Assembly (NCBI GenBank): GCA_023436615.1
Contig: JAEZIO010000066.1
Coordinates: 1-34,109, forward strand
Origin: Pseudomonadota bacterium
GTDB lineage: Bacteria > Pseudomonadota > Alphaproteobacteria > Sphingomonadales > Sphingomonadaceae
Length of the DNA: 34,109 bases
Reading direction: 5' to 3'
The position numbers and the translations under genes were made by a program. Positions 22,713 through 30,746 of this stretch are shown here, piece by piece (position 1 is the first letter of the stretch; each line of letters starts with the position of its first letter). A model generated the notes under the pieces. It saw only the letters and a program-made list of their open reading frames with translations, had not been told where the DNA came from and did no database searches.

Positions 22713-22838
22713 TCAGCCCTGGCGAGCCTTGAAGCGCCGGTTTGTCTTGTTGATGACGTAGGTCCGGCCGCGACGACGGATCACCCGGCAGTCGCGGTGG
22801 CGCGACTTCAGCGACTTGAGGCTGTTGCGAATCTTCAT
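22713..22838 (-). CDS. rpmJ: 50S ribosomal protein L36 (zinc-free form)
   Basis: 41-residue L36: MKIRNSLKSLKSRHRD at the start, then RVIRRRGRTYVINKTNRRFK and ARQG. It has a single Cys and lacks the CxxC...C...H zinc knuckle, so it is the C-minus, zinc-independent form that is usual in alphaproteobacteria. It belongs to the large ribosomal subunit. The gene stands alone on the minus strand, followed after 143 bp by the small exported-protein gene. Confidence 0.96.
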   Translation of the reverse strand: MKIRNSLKSLKSRHRDCRVIRRRGRTYVINKTNRRFKARQG

Positions 22839-22935
22839 GGCCGGGCGCTTGCTCGTTCTCTCGTGTTTCAGTGATTTGGGAGGTTCGTGAACCGGCGGTT
22901 CCCCTATGGGGACAGCGGTGCCGAGTCAAGTTGCG

Positions 22936-24549
22936 CTATCTTTTCGCGCGCGGCTGCCCCGGGGCGAAGACGTCGCCGAAATAATCGCCGCGGTACCACA
23001 AAGGCCGTTCGTCGGCGTCCGCCAGCGCCCGCGCGATCCGGTAATTGAGCTGCGCGTAGCGGGCCCCCTGCTCCCACAGAATGGGCTGCTTTAGGTCGTC
23101 GTTGGGCTTGTGATAGGCGTTGGCGAGGAAGTCTTTCCACTTCGCTTCGCCGCCGTTCGCGTAACCCGTCATCAGCAAGATCGCGGGAATTCCGCGCGTC
23201 ACGAAGCGGTAGTGATCCGAGCGAACGAAGATCGCCTCCTGGGGCATCGGATCCGGAGAGACGCGAACGTTCATGGCCTGGGCTGCATCCGCGATCATCC
23301 TCGCGACGGTGGAATGGTCTCCGCCGAACGCGATCACGTCGGTGAACGGGTACAGCAGGACCGGCATGTCCAGATCGACAACGCCGACGATGCTCGCCCT
23401 CGGCACGGTTGGATGCTCGGCGAAATAATCGGCCCCGCGCAGTCCCTTCTCTTCGCCGGTATTGGCGATGAACAGCACCGACCGGCGCGGCGCCTTCCCG
23501 GAGGCGACGAACTCGCGCGCTGCCTCCAGCATCGTCGCCACGCCCGCCGCATTGTCGAGCGCGCCGTTGTAGATCGCGTCTTCGCCCGGCTTGGCGTCCT
23601 TACGCGTGCCGAGATGGTCGAGATGCCCCATCAGCACCACATGCTCGTTCTTGAGCTTCGGATCGGAGCCGGGCAGCAGACCGATCACTTCCGGGCTTGT
23701 GAAGTCCTTCCAGCGAGTCTCGTCGCTAAGCTGCAGCCGCGCCGGCATCGCGAACCCGGGTAGCGGGCCGGGCCTTTCGCCGGCCGCGCTGATCCTTCCG
23801 AAGTCCTTTCCGGCCGCCTTGAACAGTCGCTCGGCAACGCTCGACGACAGAGCGATCGACAGTCCGGTGCTGCTTGCGTTCCGCTCGGCGGGCCCTCGAA
23901 CCCAGTCCACGACCGCGCGGTCGTAATAGCGAACCCGGTCAAACCCGGGCCGGTTGCCGGTACCGGCGACTTCGATGACTCCGACGGCACCTTTCGCGGC
24001 CGCCATCTGCTGCTTCCAGCTATCGAGGTGCGCGGCGATTTCGGTGGGCAAGCCCCTTGGCGTGCCTTCCAGCGCAACGACGATCTTGCCGCGAACGTCG
24101 AGCCCGGCATAATCGTCGATGCCGAGCCGCGCGTCGCTGATTCCGTGACCGACGAAGACCAGCGGCGCGTCGATGGCTCGCTTCTGCTGGCCGATGCTGG
24201 GCCGCACCGCGAAATCCTTGCCCACCGTCAGGGCGATCTTGTTCCGGCCGACGGAGATCGTGGCGGCCGGAGGCGCGGCGTGCGTCGCGCGGCGGAACGG
24301 CACAAGCTGGTACCAGCTGCCGCCCGCGCCGCCCGGGACGAGGCCGATGGCGCGGAACTGCGACGCGACATAGGCGGCGCCGATATCGTAGCCGCGAGAT
24401 CCGGTGTCGCGGCCTTCCAGAAGGTCGCTGGCGAGAAATTCGACGTCCGCGCGCACCCGGTCCGCCGAAGCCGCGGTGGGGGCAGGCGCAGGACTCGCAG
24501 CCGCAAGCAGAAGTGCGAGCGGCGCAGCGAAAAAGGCGGAAAGCTTCAC
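22936..24549 (-). CDS. secreted M28 family aminopeptidase
   Basis: 537-residue zinc exopeptidase. The start is the GTG at 24549 inside a GTGA overlap with galE, giving a signal peptide (VKLSAFFAAPLALLLAAASPAPA). A PA-type insert domain (VFVGHGISDARLGIDDYAGLDVRGKIV) precedes the co-catalytic peptidase domain. Metal and catalytic residues are visible: His309 and Asp311 in GHLDH, Asp in ALDNAAG, the EE pair in ANTGEEKGLRG, Asp in VDLDMP, and a late His in NAYHKPNDD. Expected role: periplasmic removal of N-terminal residues from peptides. Coupling to galE is odd given unrelated functions. Confidence 0.95.
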   Translation of the reverse strand: MKLSAFFAAPLALLLAAASPAPAPTAASADRVRADVEFLASDLLEGRDTGSRGYDIGAAYVASQFRAIGLVPGGAGGSWYQLVPFRRATHAAPPAATISVGRNKIALTVGKDFAVRPSIGQQKRAIDAPLVFVGHGISDARLGIDDYAGLDVRGKIVVALEGTPRGLPTEIAAHLDSWKQQMAAAKGAVGVIEVAGTGNRPGFDRVRYYDRAVVDWVRGPAERNASSTGLSIALSSSVAERLFKAAGKDFGRISAAGERPGPLPGFAMPARLQLSDETRWKDFTSPEVIGLLPGSDPKLKNEHVVLMGHLDHLGTRKDAKPGEDAIYNGALDNAAGVATMLEAAREFVASGKAPRRSVLFIANTGEEKGLRGADYFAEHPTVPRASIVGVVDLDMPVLLYPFTDVIAFGGDHSTVARMIADAAQAMNVRVSPDPMPQEAIFVRSDHYRFVTRGIPAILLMTGYANGGEAKWKDFLANAYHKPNDDLKQPILWEQGARYAQLNYRIARALADADERPLWYRGDYFGDVFAPGQPRAKR

Positions 24550-25547
24550 GCGGTGGCCATGCCTTGCAGCTTGCGCTCCCATTCGAGCGCGTGGGTGACG
24601 ATCGTGTCGATGTCGGCAAAGCGCGGAGTCCAGTCGAGCGTTTCGACCAAGCGGCGGTTGGAAGCGACGAGAGCGGGCGGATCGCCGGCCCGACGCGGTT
24701 TCATCTCGCGGGGAATGGGCCGGCCCACCACCCGATCTAGCGCATCGAGCACCTCGAGAACGGACAGGCCTTTGCCGTAGCCGCAATTGACGACCAGGTT
24801 CTCGGCCGGCCTCTCGATCAGACGCTCCAGCGCCAGCACATGCGCGTCGGCGAGGTCGCTGACATGGATGTAGTCGCGGATGCAGGTTCCGTCGCGCGTT
24901 GGATAGTCGTCCCCGAACACGTCGACATGGCCGCGCTTGCCGACCGCGGCTTCGACCGCGACCTTGATGAGGTGCGTCGATCCCTTGCCGATCTGGCCGG
25001 AGCGGCCCTGGGGGTCGGCGCCCGACACGTTGAAATAGCGAAGCGCTCCGTAGTTGAGCGGGTAAGCGGCCGAGCTGTCGGCGAGCATCCGCTCGGTCAT
25101 CAGCTTCGAGGCGCCGTAGGGGTTGATCGGCTCCTTGGGGTCCTCTTCGTCGATCGGCACGCGCTTTGGCGCGCCGTAAGCGGCCGCAGTCGACGAGAAC
25201 AGGATGTGCTTCACCCCGGTCGCGACGGCGGCGGCGATCAGCGCGTGCGTCGCGACCGTATTGTTCGCGTAATAATCGAGGGGCTTTTCAACCGATTCCG
25301 GAACCACGATCGAGCCGGCGAAATGCATGATCGCGCCGGTCTGCTGCTCCTTGAAGATTCGTTCGACGAGGTCGCGGTCGGCAATAGAGCCTTCATAGAA
25401 TGCCGCGGCTTCGGGCACGACCTGGCGGGTCCCGTTCGACAGATCGTCGATTACCGCGACGGGCCAGCCGCGGTCCATCAGCGCGAGCACCGCGTGGCTG
25501 CCGATGTAGCCGGCGCCGCCGGTGACGAGGACTGAAGGCTTGGCCAT
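24546..25547 (-). CDS. galE: UDP-glucose 4-epimerase GalE
   Basis: 333-residue extended-SDR enzyme interconverting UDP-glucose and UDP-galactose with bound NAD. It starts MAKPSVLVTGGAGYIGSHAV (Rossmann motif TGGAGYIGS), has FSSTAAAYGAPKRVPIDE, the catalytic Tyr144 and Lys148 in NPYGASK, YFNVSGADPQGRSGQ, and RDGTCIRDYIHVSDLADAH, all GalE hallmarks. Length is normal. It supplies UDP-galactose for surface polysaccharides or feeds the Leloir route. It is the first gene of a two-gene minus-strand unit and divergent from the M14 carboxypeptidase gene. Confidence 0.97.
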   Translation of the reverse strand: MAKPSVLVTGGAGYIGSHAVLALMDRGWPVAVIDDLSNGTRQVVPEAAAFYEGSIADRDLVERIFKEQQTGAIMHFAGSIVVPESVEKPLDYYANNTVATHALIAAAVATGVKHILFSSTAAAYGAPKRVPIDEEDPKEPINPYGASKLMTERMLADSSAAYPLNYGALRYFNVSGADPQGRSGQIGKGSTHLIKVAVEAAVGKRGHVDVFGDDYPTRDGTCIRDYIHVSDLADAHVLALERLIERPAENLVVNCGYGKGLSVLEVLDALDRVVGRPIPREMKPRRAGDPPALVASNRRLVETLDWTPRFADIDTIVTHALEWERKLQGMATA

Positions 25548-25641
25548 TGGGCCAAGGCGCTAGCGGCGGCCCTTGCTTGCGACAACCGCATTTTCGGCTA
25601 TCACGCCGCTCTCTCTCCCCCACGGCTTTCCAGAAGGTCCG

Positions 25642-26808
25642 ATGACACTCACGATTTCGAGCGCGTTCGACGCCGGAAACATCCGCGTCTTGAAGCAGGA
25701 CGGCGACAGTGCCGACCTGGAAATCGGCAAGGACCATCTGAGCGATTTCTACCAGTGGTTCTACTTCCGCGTCGCGGGATGCCGCGGGCGCGAAGTGACA
25801 CTTCGGATCACCAACTGCGCCGGCTCGGCCTATCCCAATGGCTGGCCGGATTATCGCGCCTGCATTTCCTACGATCGCGACGAATGGGTCCGCGTCAACG
25901 AAACCGGCTACGACAATGGCGTTCTCACGATCCGCCTCAATGCAATCGAGGACATCGTGTGGGTCGCCTATTTCGCGCCTTACTCGATGGAGCGTCACCA
26001 CGATCTGGTGACGTCGGTCGCAAGCCTGCCCGGCGTCACCTACAGCTCCCTCGGCAAGTCGCTCGACGGGCAGGACATCGATTGCCTCACCATGGGCGAG
26101 GGCCCGCTCAACGTGTGGCTCTACGCGCGCCAGCATCCGGGCGAGAGCATGGCCGAATGGTGGATGGAAGGCGCGCTCGAGAAGCTCACCGACCCGGAGG
26201 ACCCGGTTGCGCGAGTGCTGAGAAAGCACTGCACCTTCCGTATCGTGCCGAACATGAACCCCGACGGGTCGCGCCGCGGACACCTCAGGACCAACGCCGT
26301 CGGCGTGAACCTCAACCGCGAATGGCATGCGCCGACACCCCAAAAAAGCCCCGAAGTGCTGTGCGTCCGCAATGCGATGGACGAGACAGGCGTCGACTTC
26401 GCGATGGACGTTCACGGCGACGAGGCGATACCGGCGAACTTCCTGGCCGGCTTCGAAGGAATTCCTTCCATCACCGACCGCCAGACCCGCCTGTTCAAGT
26501 CGTTCAGCGACACGCTGGAGCGGCTTTCGCCCGATTTCCAGACTCGCCAGGGGTACGAGATCCCGAAGCCGGGCGAGGCCAACATGTCGATGTCCACGAC
26601 GCAGCTGGCCGAGCGTTACGGCTGTGTCTCCATGACGCTCGAAATGCCGTTCAAGGACAATTTCGACCTCCCGGATCCGGTCTATGGCTGGTCGCCGGAA
26701 CGCTCGAAGCATCTGGCGCGCGCGTGCCTGGATGCGCTCCACGCCATCCTTCCTGACCTCGAAATGGCCGCGGTCCGCAAGCCGAAAGCCGAAAAGGTCG
26801 ACGCCTGA
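25642..26808 (+). CDS. M14 family zinc carboxypeptidase, cytosolic-carboxypeptidase-like
   Basis: 388-residue enzyme of the M14 CCP-like group: an N-terminal beta-sandwich domain (about residues 1-130, with DFYQWFYFRVAGCRG, GWPDYRACISYDRDEWVRV and VWVAYFAPYS) ahead of the carboxypeptidase domain. Zinc ligands His165 and Glu168 are in QHPGES, His258 is in DVHGDE, and the catalytic Glu334 is in LEMPF; NPDG and NLNREW provide substrate-binding residues. No signal peptide, so cytoplasmic. Eukaryotic relatives remove glutamates from tubulin tails; bacterial substrates are unknown. AGAAGG precedes the ATG. The stop overlaps the gpmA start (TGATG). Confidence 0.93.
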   Translation: MTLTISSAFDAGNIRVLKQDGDSADLEIGKDHLSDFYQWFYFRVAGCRGREVTLRITNCAGSAYPNGWPDYRACISYDRDEWVRVNETGYDNGVLTIRLNAIEDIVWVAYFAPYSMERHHDLVTSVASLPGVTYSSLGKSLDGQDIDCLTMGEGPLNVWLYARQHPGESMAEWWMEGALEKLTDPEDPVARVLRKHCTFRIVPNMNPDGSRRGHLRTNAVGVNLNREWHAPTPQKSPEVLCVRNAMDETGVDFAMDVHGDEAIPANFLAGFEGIPSITDRQTRLFKSFSDTLERLSPDFQTRQGYEIPKPGEANMSMSTTQLAERYGCVSMTLEMPFKDNFDLPDPVYGWSPERSKHLARACLDALHAILPDLEMAAVRKPKAEKVDA

Positions 26809-27497
26809 TGCCGCAGCTGGTCCTGATCCGTCACGGCCAGTCCCAGTGGAATCTCGAAAACCGCTTCACCGGCTGGTGGGACGTAGGCTTGTCCGAAAAA
26901 GGTGTTGCTGAAGCAGTGGCCGCAGGGGAGCTGATGCGCGATCGGGGTCTCGACTTCGACCGCTGCTTCACGAGCCTTCTCACCCGCGCGATCAAGACGC
27001 TCGACCTTGCGCTCGAAGCGATGGACCGGCTGTGGCTGCCGGTCGCGAAGCACTGGCGCCTCAACGAGCGTCACTATGGCGGCCTCACAGGGCTCAACAA
27101 GCAGGAGATGCGCGACAAAGTGGGCGACGAGCAGGTCAAGATCTGGCGCCGCTCCTTCGATGTCCCGCCGCCGCCGCTCGATGCGGACAGCGCGTGCGAC
27201 GTGTCGGGCGACCGCCGCTATGCCGGCATCGAGGTTCCCCGAACCGAAAGCCTGAAAGACACCATCGCCCGGGTGCTGCCTTATTGGGACGAAGCGATTG
27301 CGCCGGCGCTTCGCTCTGGCGAGCGGGTGCTCATCAGCGCTCACGGCAACTCGATCCGCGCGCTGGTCAAGCATCTTTCGAACATCGGCGACGACGACAT
27401 CGTCGGGGTCGAGATCCCCACGGGTCAGCCGCTCGTATACGAGCTCGACGGCGATCTGGCCGCGCGGGACTCTTACTATCTGAGCGAACGCCCCTGA
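26808..27497 (+). CDS. gpmA: 2,3-bisphosphoglycerate-dependent phosphoglycerate mutase
   Basis: 229-residue glycolytic enzyme interconverting 3- and 2-phosphoglycerate. The phosphohistidine motif LIRHGQSQWN puts the acceptor at His9; NRFTGWWDV, LNERHYGGLTGLNK, and the second His in SAHGNSIRALVKHL complete the active site. Length matches the family. One base overlap with the M14 gene (TGATG) implies translational coupling to a peptidase, an unusual pairing. It is followed by a stem-loop shared with the convergent GGDEF gene. Confidence 0.97.
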   Translation: MPQLVLIRHGQSQWNLENRFTGWWDVGLSEKGVAEAVAAGELMRDRGLDFDRCFTSLLTRAIKTLDLALEAMDRLWLPVAKHWRLNERHYGGLTGLNKQEMRDKVGDEQVKIWRRSFDVPPPPLDADSACDVSGDRRYAGIEVPRTESLKDTIARVLPYWDEAIAPALRSGERVLISAHGNSIRALVKHLSNIGDDDIVGVEIPTGQPLVYELDGDLAARDSYYLSERP

Positions 27498-27503
27498 CGG
27501 CCC

Positions 27504-27530
27504 GTCGGCGGAAGCTAAGCTGCCGCCGAC
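27504..27530. terminator. bidirectional terminator hairpin between gpmA and GGDEF gene
   Basis: GTCGGCGG (27504-27511) pairs perfectly with CCGCCGAC (27523-27530) over an 11-base loop. The stop codon of the minus-strand GGDEF gene (27515-27517) lies in the loop. The T-tracts are poor, as is common in high-GC genomes. Confidence 0.6.
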
Positions 27531-28093
27531 TTGACGTCGTACATTGCGTGGTCGGCGCGGCGGATGACGGCATCGGGCTGGTCGCCGGCCTCGATCATCG
27601 TAACGCCGATGGCGACGCCGAGCGGCACGCGATTGCCGTCGCATAGAATTTCATCGGCCTCGATCTGCTCGGTCAGCCGCTCGGCGGTCTCGACCGCGAT
27701 CTCCTCGCTCGCATGGGCGAGCAAGACGCCGAACTCGTCCCCTCCGAGCCGCGCCACGCAATCGCTCTTGCGAACGCCCCGAGCGAGCGTGAGCGCGACA
27801 TGCACCAGCGCATCGTCGCCCGCCGTATGGCCGAAGCTGTCGTTGATGCTCTTGAGCCCGTCGATGTCGATGAAGAGCATGGCGGCGCTTTCGCCGTATC
27901 GGCTGACCCGGCCGATGAGGGCTTCCAGTTCGCGAAGGAAGCCGCGCCGGTTGGGAACCGGAACCAGCGCATCCTGGTGTGCGAGCTCGTCCAGCTGGCG
28001 AACACGTTCCTCCAGCCGCGCGATCTTCGCGCGCAGCCGCTCGATTTCATCGAACGCGCCCCCCTCCGGCGACTCTGTCGACCCGTCATTCAC
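27515..28093 (-). CDS. diguanylate cyclase (GGDEF)
   Basis: 192-residue protein: a short coiled coil (about residues 15-40, FDEIERLRAKIARLEERVRQ) and a GGDEF domain. The active site GGDEF is intact at residues 117-121, and the product-inhibition site RxxD (RKSD, 108-111) lies exactly five residues before it, so an active, feedback-inhibited cyclase making cyclic di-GMP is predicted. NRRGF and MLFIDIDGLKSINDSFGH are standard. No sensor or membrane domain is attached; dimerisation probably comes from the coiled coil. It is divergent from purE. Confidence 0.93.
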   Translation of the reverse strand: MNDGSTESPEGGAFDEIERLRAKIARLEERVRQLDELAHQDALVPVPNRRGFLRELEALIGRVSRYGESAAMLFIDIDGLKSINDSFGHTAGDDALVHVALTLARGVRKSDCVARLGGDEFGVLLAHASEEIAVETAERLTEQIEADEILCDGNRVPLGVAIGVTMIEAGDQPDAVIRRADHAMYDVKSAAA

Positions 28094-28217
28094 GACGCCG
28101 CGCCATAACCCGATTCAAACTGGCGCGAAATGCGCGGGGTTATTGCGTCCCGATTGCGAACAACCGGCGGCGATTCTAAACGGCCGCTTCGGCGGCGCGA
28201 CAAGGGAAGGCTAGGGA

Positions 28218-28697
28218 ATGGCCCCGGCGGTTGGGATCATCATGGGCAGCAAGTCCGATTGGGAAACGATGCGCCATGCCGCCGACATGCTCGACCGGCT
28301 CGGGGTGGAGTATGAGACGAAGGTCGTCTCCGCGCACCGGACTCCCGACCGGCTCTACGACTATGCCACCACTGCTCGCGAGCGCGGGTTAAAAGTCATC
28401 ATAGCGGGCGCCGGCGGCGCCGCGCATTTGCCGGGCATGACGGCGTCGATGACCGTTTTGCCGGTGCTCGGTGTGCCGGTCGAAACCCAGTCGCTCAAAG
28501 GCATGGATAGCCTGCTTTCGATCGTGCAGATGCCGGCGGGCGTTCCCGTCGGAACCCTGGCGATCGGCAAACCCGGCGCAATCAATGCAGCGCTGCTGGC
28601 AGGCTCGATCCTCGCAGTGAGTGACGAGGACCTCGCGCAGCGGCTCCAGGCGCACCGTACCGAGCAGACCGCTTCGGTTGGCGAAGCGCCGCAGTGA
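28218..28697 (+). CDS. purE: N5-carboxyaminoimidazole ribonucleotide mutase PurE
   Basis: 159-residue class I PurE, which converts N5-CAIR to CAIR in purine synthesis. GIIMGSKSDWETM at the start, VVSAHRTPDR, IIAGAGGAAHLPGM and the block GVPVGTLAIGKPGAINAALLA are diagnostic. The C-terminal tail is slightly longer than in E. coli. The stop overlaps the GTG of purK by four bases, the usual coupled purEK arrangement. Confidence 0.97.
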   Translation: MAPAVGIIMGSKSDWETMRHAADMLDRLGVEYETKVVSAHRTPDRLYDYATTARERGLKVIIAGAGGAAHLPGMTASMTVLPVLGVPVETQSLKGMDSLLSIVQMPAGVPVGTLAIGKPGAINAALLAGSILAVSDEDLAQRLQAHRTEQTASVGEAPQ

Positions 28698-29749
28698 CGC
28701 TTCCGCCGGGCTCGACAATCGGGATCATCGGCGGCGGCCAGCTCGGCAAGATGCTCGCCGTGGCCGCGGCACAGCTCGGCTACCGATGTCACGTCTTTGA
28801 TCCGAGCGAACATCCATGCGCCGCCGATGTCGCCCGGTTCACGCGCGCCGACTATTCGGACGAATCTGCGTTGCGCCGTTTTGCCGAGGCGGTCGACGTG
28901 GCCACCTACGAATTCGAGAATGTGCCGGCATCATCGCTCGAAGCGATCGCCGGCAAGCTGCGTCCGGGAGTTGCCTCGCTTCAGGTCGGGCAAGAGCGCG
29001 GCCGCGAAAAGCAATTCATCGAGAGCAGTGGCGCCCGCGTCGGCAGATGGATGTGCGTCGATAGCGAGGAGGAAGCCGTCGAGGCCGGCAAGCGGATCGG
29101 GACGCCTCTCGTGTTGAAGACCCGACGCCTCGGCTACGACGGAAAGGGCCAGGCCTGGGCGATGGGCCCCGGTGAAGCGGCCGATGCGTGGGATTCGATC
29201 GGGCGACAGCCGGCGATCGCCGAGGCACGGGTGGATTTCGATTGCGAGTTTTCCGTCATCCTGGCGCGCGATTTCGGAGGCAATGTCGCCGTGTGGGATC
29301 TTCCGCTCAACGAGCATGAGAACGGAATACTCCGTCGCTCGACGGTGCCATCCGGTGAGCTCGTCGACCGCCACCGGGACGAGGCGGTGCTCGCGACGGT
29401 GCGGATCGCGGAGGCACTCGGGCACGTCGGAGTGCTTACCGTCGAGTTCTTCGCGACGAGCGACGGCCCGCTGGTCAATGAGATCGCACCACGGGTGCAC
29501 AACAGCGGTCATTGGACGATCGAAGGCGCGGTGACTTCGCAGTTCGAGCAGCACATCCGCGCGATCTGCGGGCTCTCGCTCGGGTCTACCGCTCGGGTGG
29601 GCAAGTCGGCGGTGATGGAAAACCTTCTCGGCGAGGAGATCTGCGACTGGCCGCGCCTCGTCGAGGAAGCGGGCGCCCACGTCCATCTCTACGGCAAGGG
29701 CGAACCGAGGCCGGGGCGCAAGATGGGGCACGTCACCCGAATCGGCTGA
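28694..29749 (+). CDS. purK: 5-(carboxyamino)imidazole ribonucleotide synthase PurK
   Basis: 351-residue ATP-grasp enzyme that makes N5-CAIR from AIR, ATP and bicarbonate, the substrate for PurE. It starts at the GTG in the GTGA overlap with purE. Motifs: IGIIGGGQLGKMLAVAA, ATYEFENVP, TRRLGYDGKGQ (ATP-grasp lid), VEFFATSDGPLVNEIAPRVHNSGHWT, and the C-terminal HLYGKGEPRPGRKMGHVT. Length is normal. Confidence 0.97.
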   Translation: MTLPPGSTIGIIGGGQLGKMLAVAAAQLGYRCHVFDPSEHPCAADVARFTRADYSDESALRRFAEAVDVATYEFENVPASSLEAIAGKLRPGVASLQVGQERGREKQFIESSGARVGRWMCVDSEEEAVEAGKRIGTPLVLKTRRLGYDGKGQAWAMGPGEAADAWDSIGRQPAIAEARVDFDCEFSVILARDFGGNVAVWDLPLNEHENGILRRSTVPSGELVDRHRDEAVLATVRIAEALGHVGVLTVEFFATSDGPLVNEIAPRVHNSGHWTIEGAVTSQFEQHIRAICGLSLGSTARVGKSAVMENLLGEEICDWPRLVEEAGAHVHLYGKGEPRPGRKMGHVTRIG

Positions 29750-30076
29750 GCTGCGGGCGTTCGTCGCGGATCCGTGCCGGTTTGCAGAAGCCGAGCGCAA
29801 CGGCGGCTTTTGCCCCTTGTCTTTCGTTAGCGGTCATGGCCATCGCGGCCGGAAATGAGTTGCATTTCACCACGCAAAATTGTGCCGCCATCAGTTCCGG
29901 ACAATGCCGCCGCAGATTGCCCCGTGAGCTGGTCTTCCATTATCCGCGGAATTCGATTGAACGCTGCGCGGCAGCCCCCGGCGCTGGCAAGCGAGCTTCT
30001 CGACTTCGCCAACTTTCTCGACGGTGTCGCGCAGCTGGAGGCGCGCAAGGCGGATCGCGAACAGGGACGGACTTGA
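29750..30076 (+). other. intergenic stretch with one doubtful small ORF
   Basis: Between purK and the GIN-domain gene I see no RNA gene. An ORF at 29855-30076 (ATG, 73 residues) has a helical, charged C-terminal half (LASELLDFANFLDGVAQLEARKADREQG) with high GC3, but its first half has mixed codon use and an unconvincing ribosome site (CCGGAA). It could be a real small cytoplasmic protein starting later, a remnant, or chance. Left as unproven. Confidence 0.3.
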
Positions 30077-30112
30077 CAACGCTACAATTGTAGCGCTACA
30101 GGTGTAGCGTTG
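30077..30112. promoter_or_regulatory. double palindromic operator upstream of GIN-domain gene
   Basis: Two 16-bp palindromes overlap by two bases: CGCTACAATTGTAGCG (30080-30095, perfect) and CGCTACAGGTGTAGCG (30094-30109, two central bases unpaired). The outer arms CAACGCTACA (30077-30086) and TGTAGCGTTG (30103-30112) are also exact complements, so the whole 36 bp is symmetric. TACA-N2-TGTA occurs in both, the core of CopY/BlaI-type operators. A TTGACA at 30073-30078 abuts the left end, and TACAAT (30083-30088) is a good -10. It ends 18 bases before the ATG at 30130. Confidence 0.7.
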
Positions 30113-30129
30113 ATTTGAGAGGCTCACTC

Positions 30130-30690
30130 ATGCGCTCGCCCGTCGTCCTGTTGCCGCTTGCACTTCTCACAGCTGCACCACTGGTGGCGGCCGAAACGGT
30201 TGCCGTTCCGGCGTTCCGCTCGGTTGAGCTCCGCGGCGGCGGCCACGTGGTGCTTCGCCCGGGACCCGCTCAGCGCGTGACGATCGTGAACGGCAGCACC
30301 CAGTTCACCCAGATTCGTGTCGACCGTAATGGCAAGCTCAAGATCGATGCCTGCAACGAGCGCTGCCCGCACCGCTACGACCTGAGAGTCGAAATCCAGT
30401 CGCCCCACGTGCCCGACGTTGCGATCGCGGGCGGCGGCGCGATTGCCGCTTCCGCAGGTTTTGCCCCGCAGCCGCAACTGTCGGCGGCCGTCAACGGCGG
30501 CGGCGTCATCGATGTTCGGGCGCTCAGAGCCCTAAGTGTTTCCGCGGCCGTCAACGGGGGCGGGCAGATTCGCACGGGCCCGGCGCGCAGCTTGTCGGCG
30601 GCGATCAACGGCGGGGGCGAAGTCCGCTACGCGGGCAATCCCGTGACAGCCGTCGCCATTCGCGGCGGCGGTGCAGTCCACCGGGACTGA
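30130..30690 (+). CDS. GIN-domain (DUF2807) exported protein
   Basis: 186-residue protein with a signal peptide (MRSPVVLLPLALLTAAPLVAA) and GAGAGG before the ATG. The mature part is a GIN/DUF2807 domain: FRSVELRGGGHVVLRPG, then a right-handed beta-helix-like ladder with repeated NGGG/GGG turns at regular spacing (AIAGGGAIAAS, AVNGGGVIDVR, AVNGGGQIRTG, AINGGGEVRYA, AIRGGGAVHRD). Such proteins are envelope-located, and the function is unknown; some are linked to adhesion or auto-transporter-like folds. A double palindromic operator directly upstream implies tight repression by a dimeric regulator not encoded in the window. Confidence 0.88.
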   Translation: MRSPVVLLPLALLTAAPLVAAETVAVPAFRSVELRGGGHVVLRPGPAQRVTIVNGSTQFTQIRVDRNGKLKIDACNERCPHRYDLRVEIQSPHVPDVAIAGGGAIAASAGFAPQPQLSAAVNGGGVIDVRALRALSVSAAVNGGGQIRTGPARSLSAAINGGGEVRYAGNPVTAVAIRGGGAVHRD

Positions 30691-30710
30691 TCATCGGCGG
30701 CTCGCGGGTC

Positions 30711-30739
30711 CGGGCGCCACTTCGTCTAAGTGACGCCCG
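30711..30739. terminator. terminator hairpin between GIN-domain and M16 genes
   Basis: CGGGCG plus CACTT pairs with AAGTG plus CGCCCG, an 11-bp stem with one C/A mismatch and a 5-base loop, followed on the plus strand by a short TCTTT. It lies between convergent genes. Confidence 0.65.
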
Positions 30740-30746
30740 CCCGTCT

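Noticed and set aside
30073..30101. TTGACA with a -10 at 17 bases as the GIN-gene promoter
   Set aside because: The hexamer at that distance (CTACAG) is poor; TACAAT at 30083 is a better -10 but has no -35. The promoter stays undefined.
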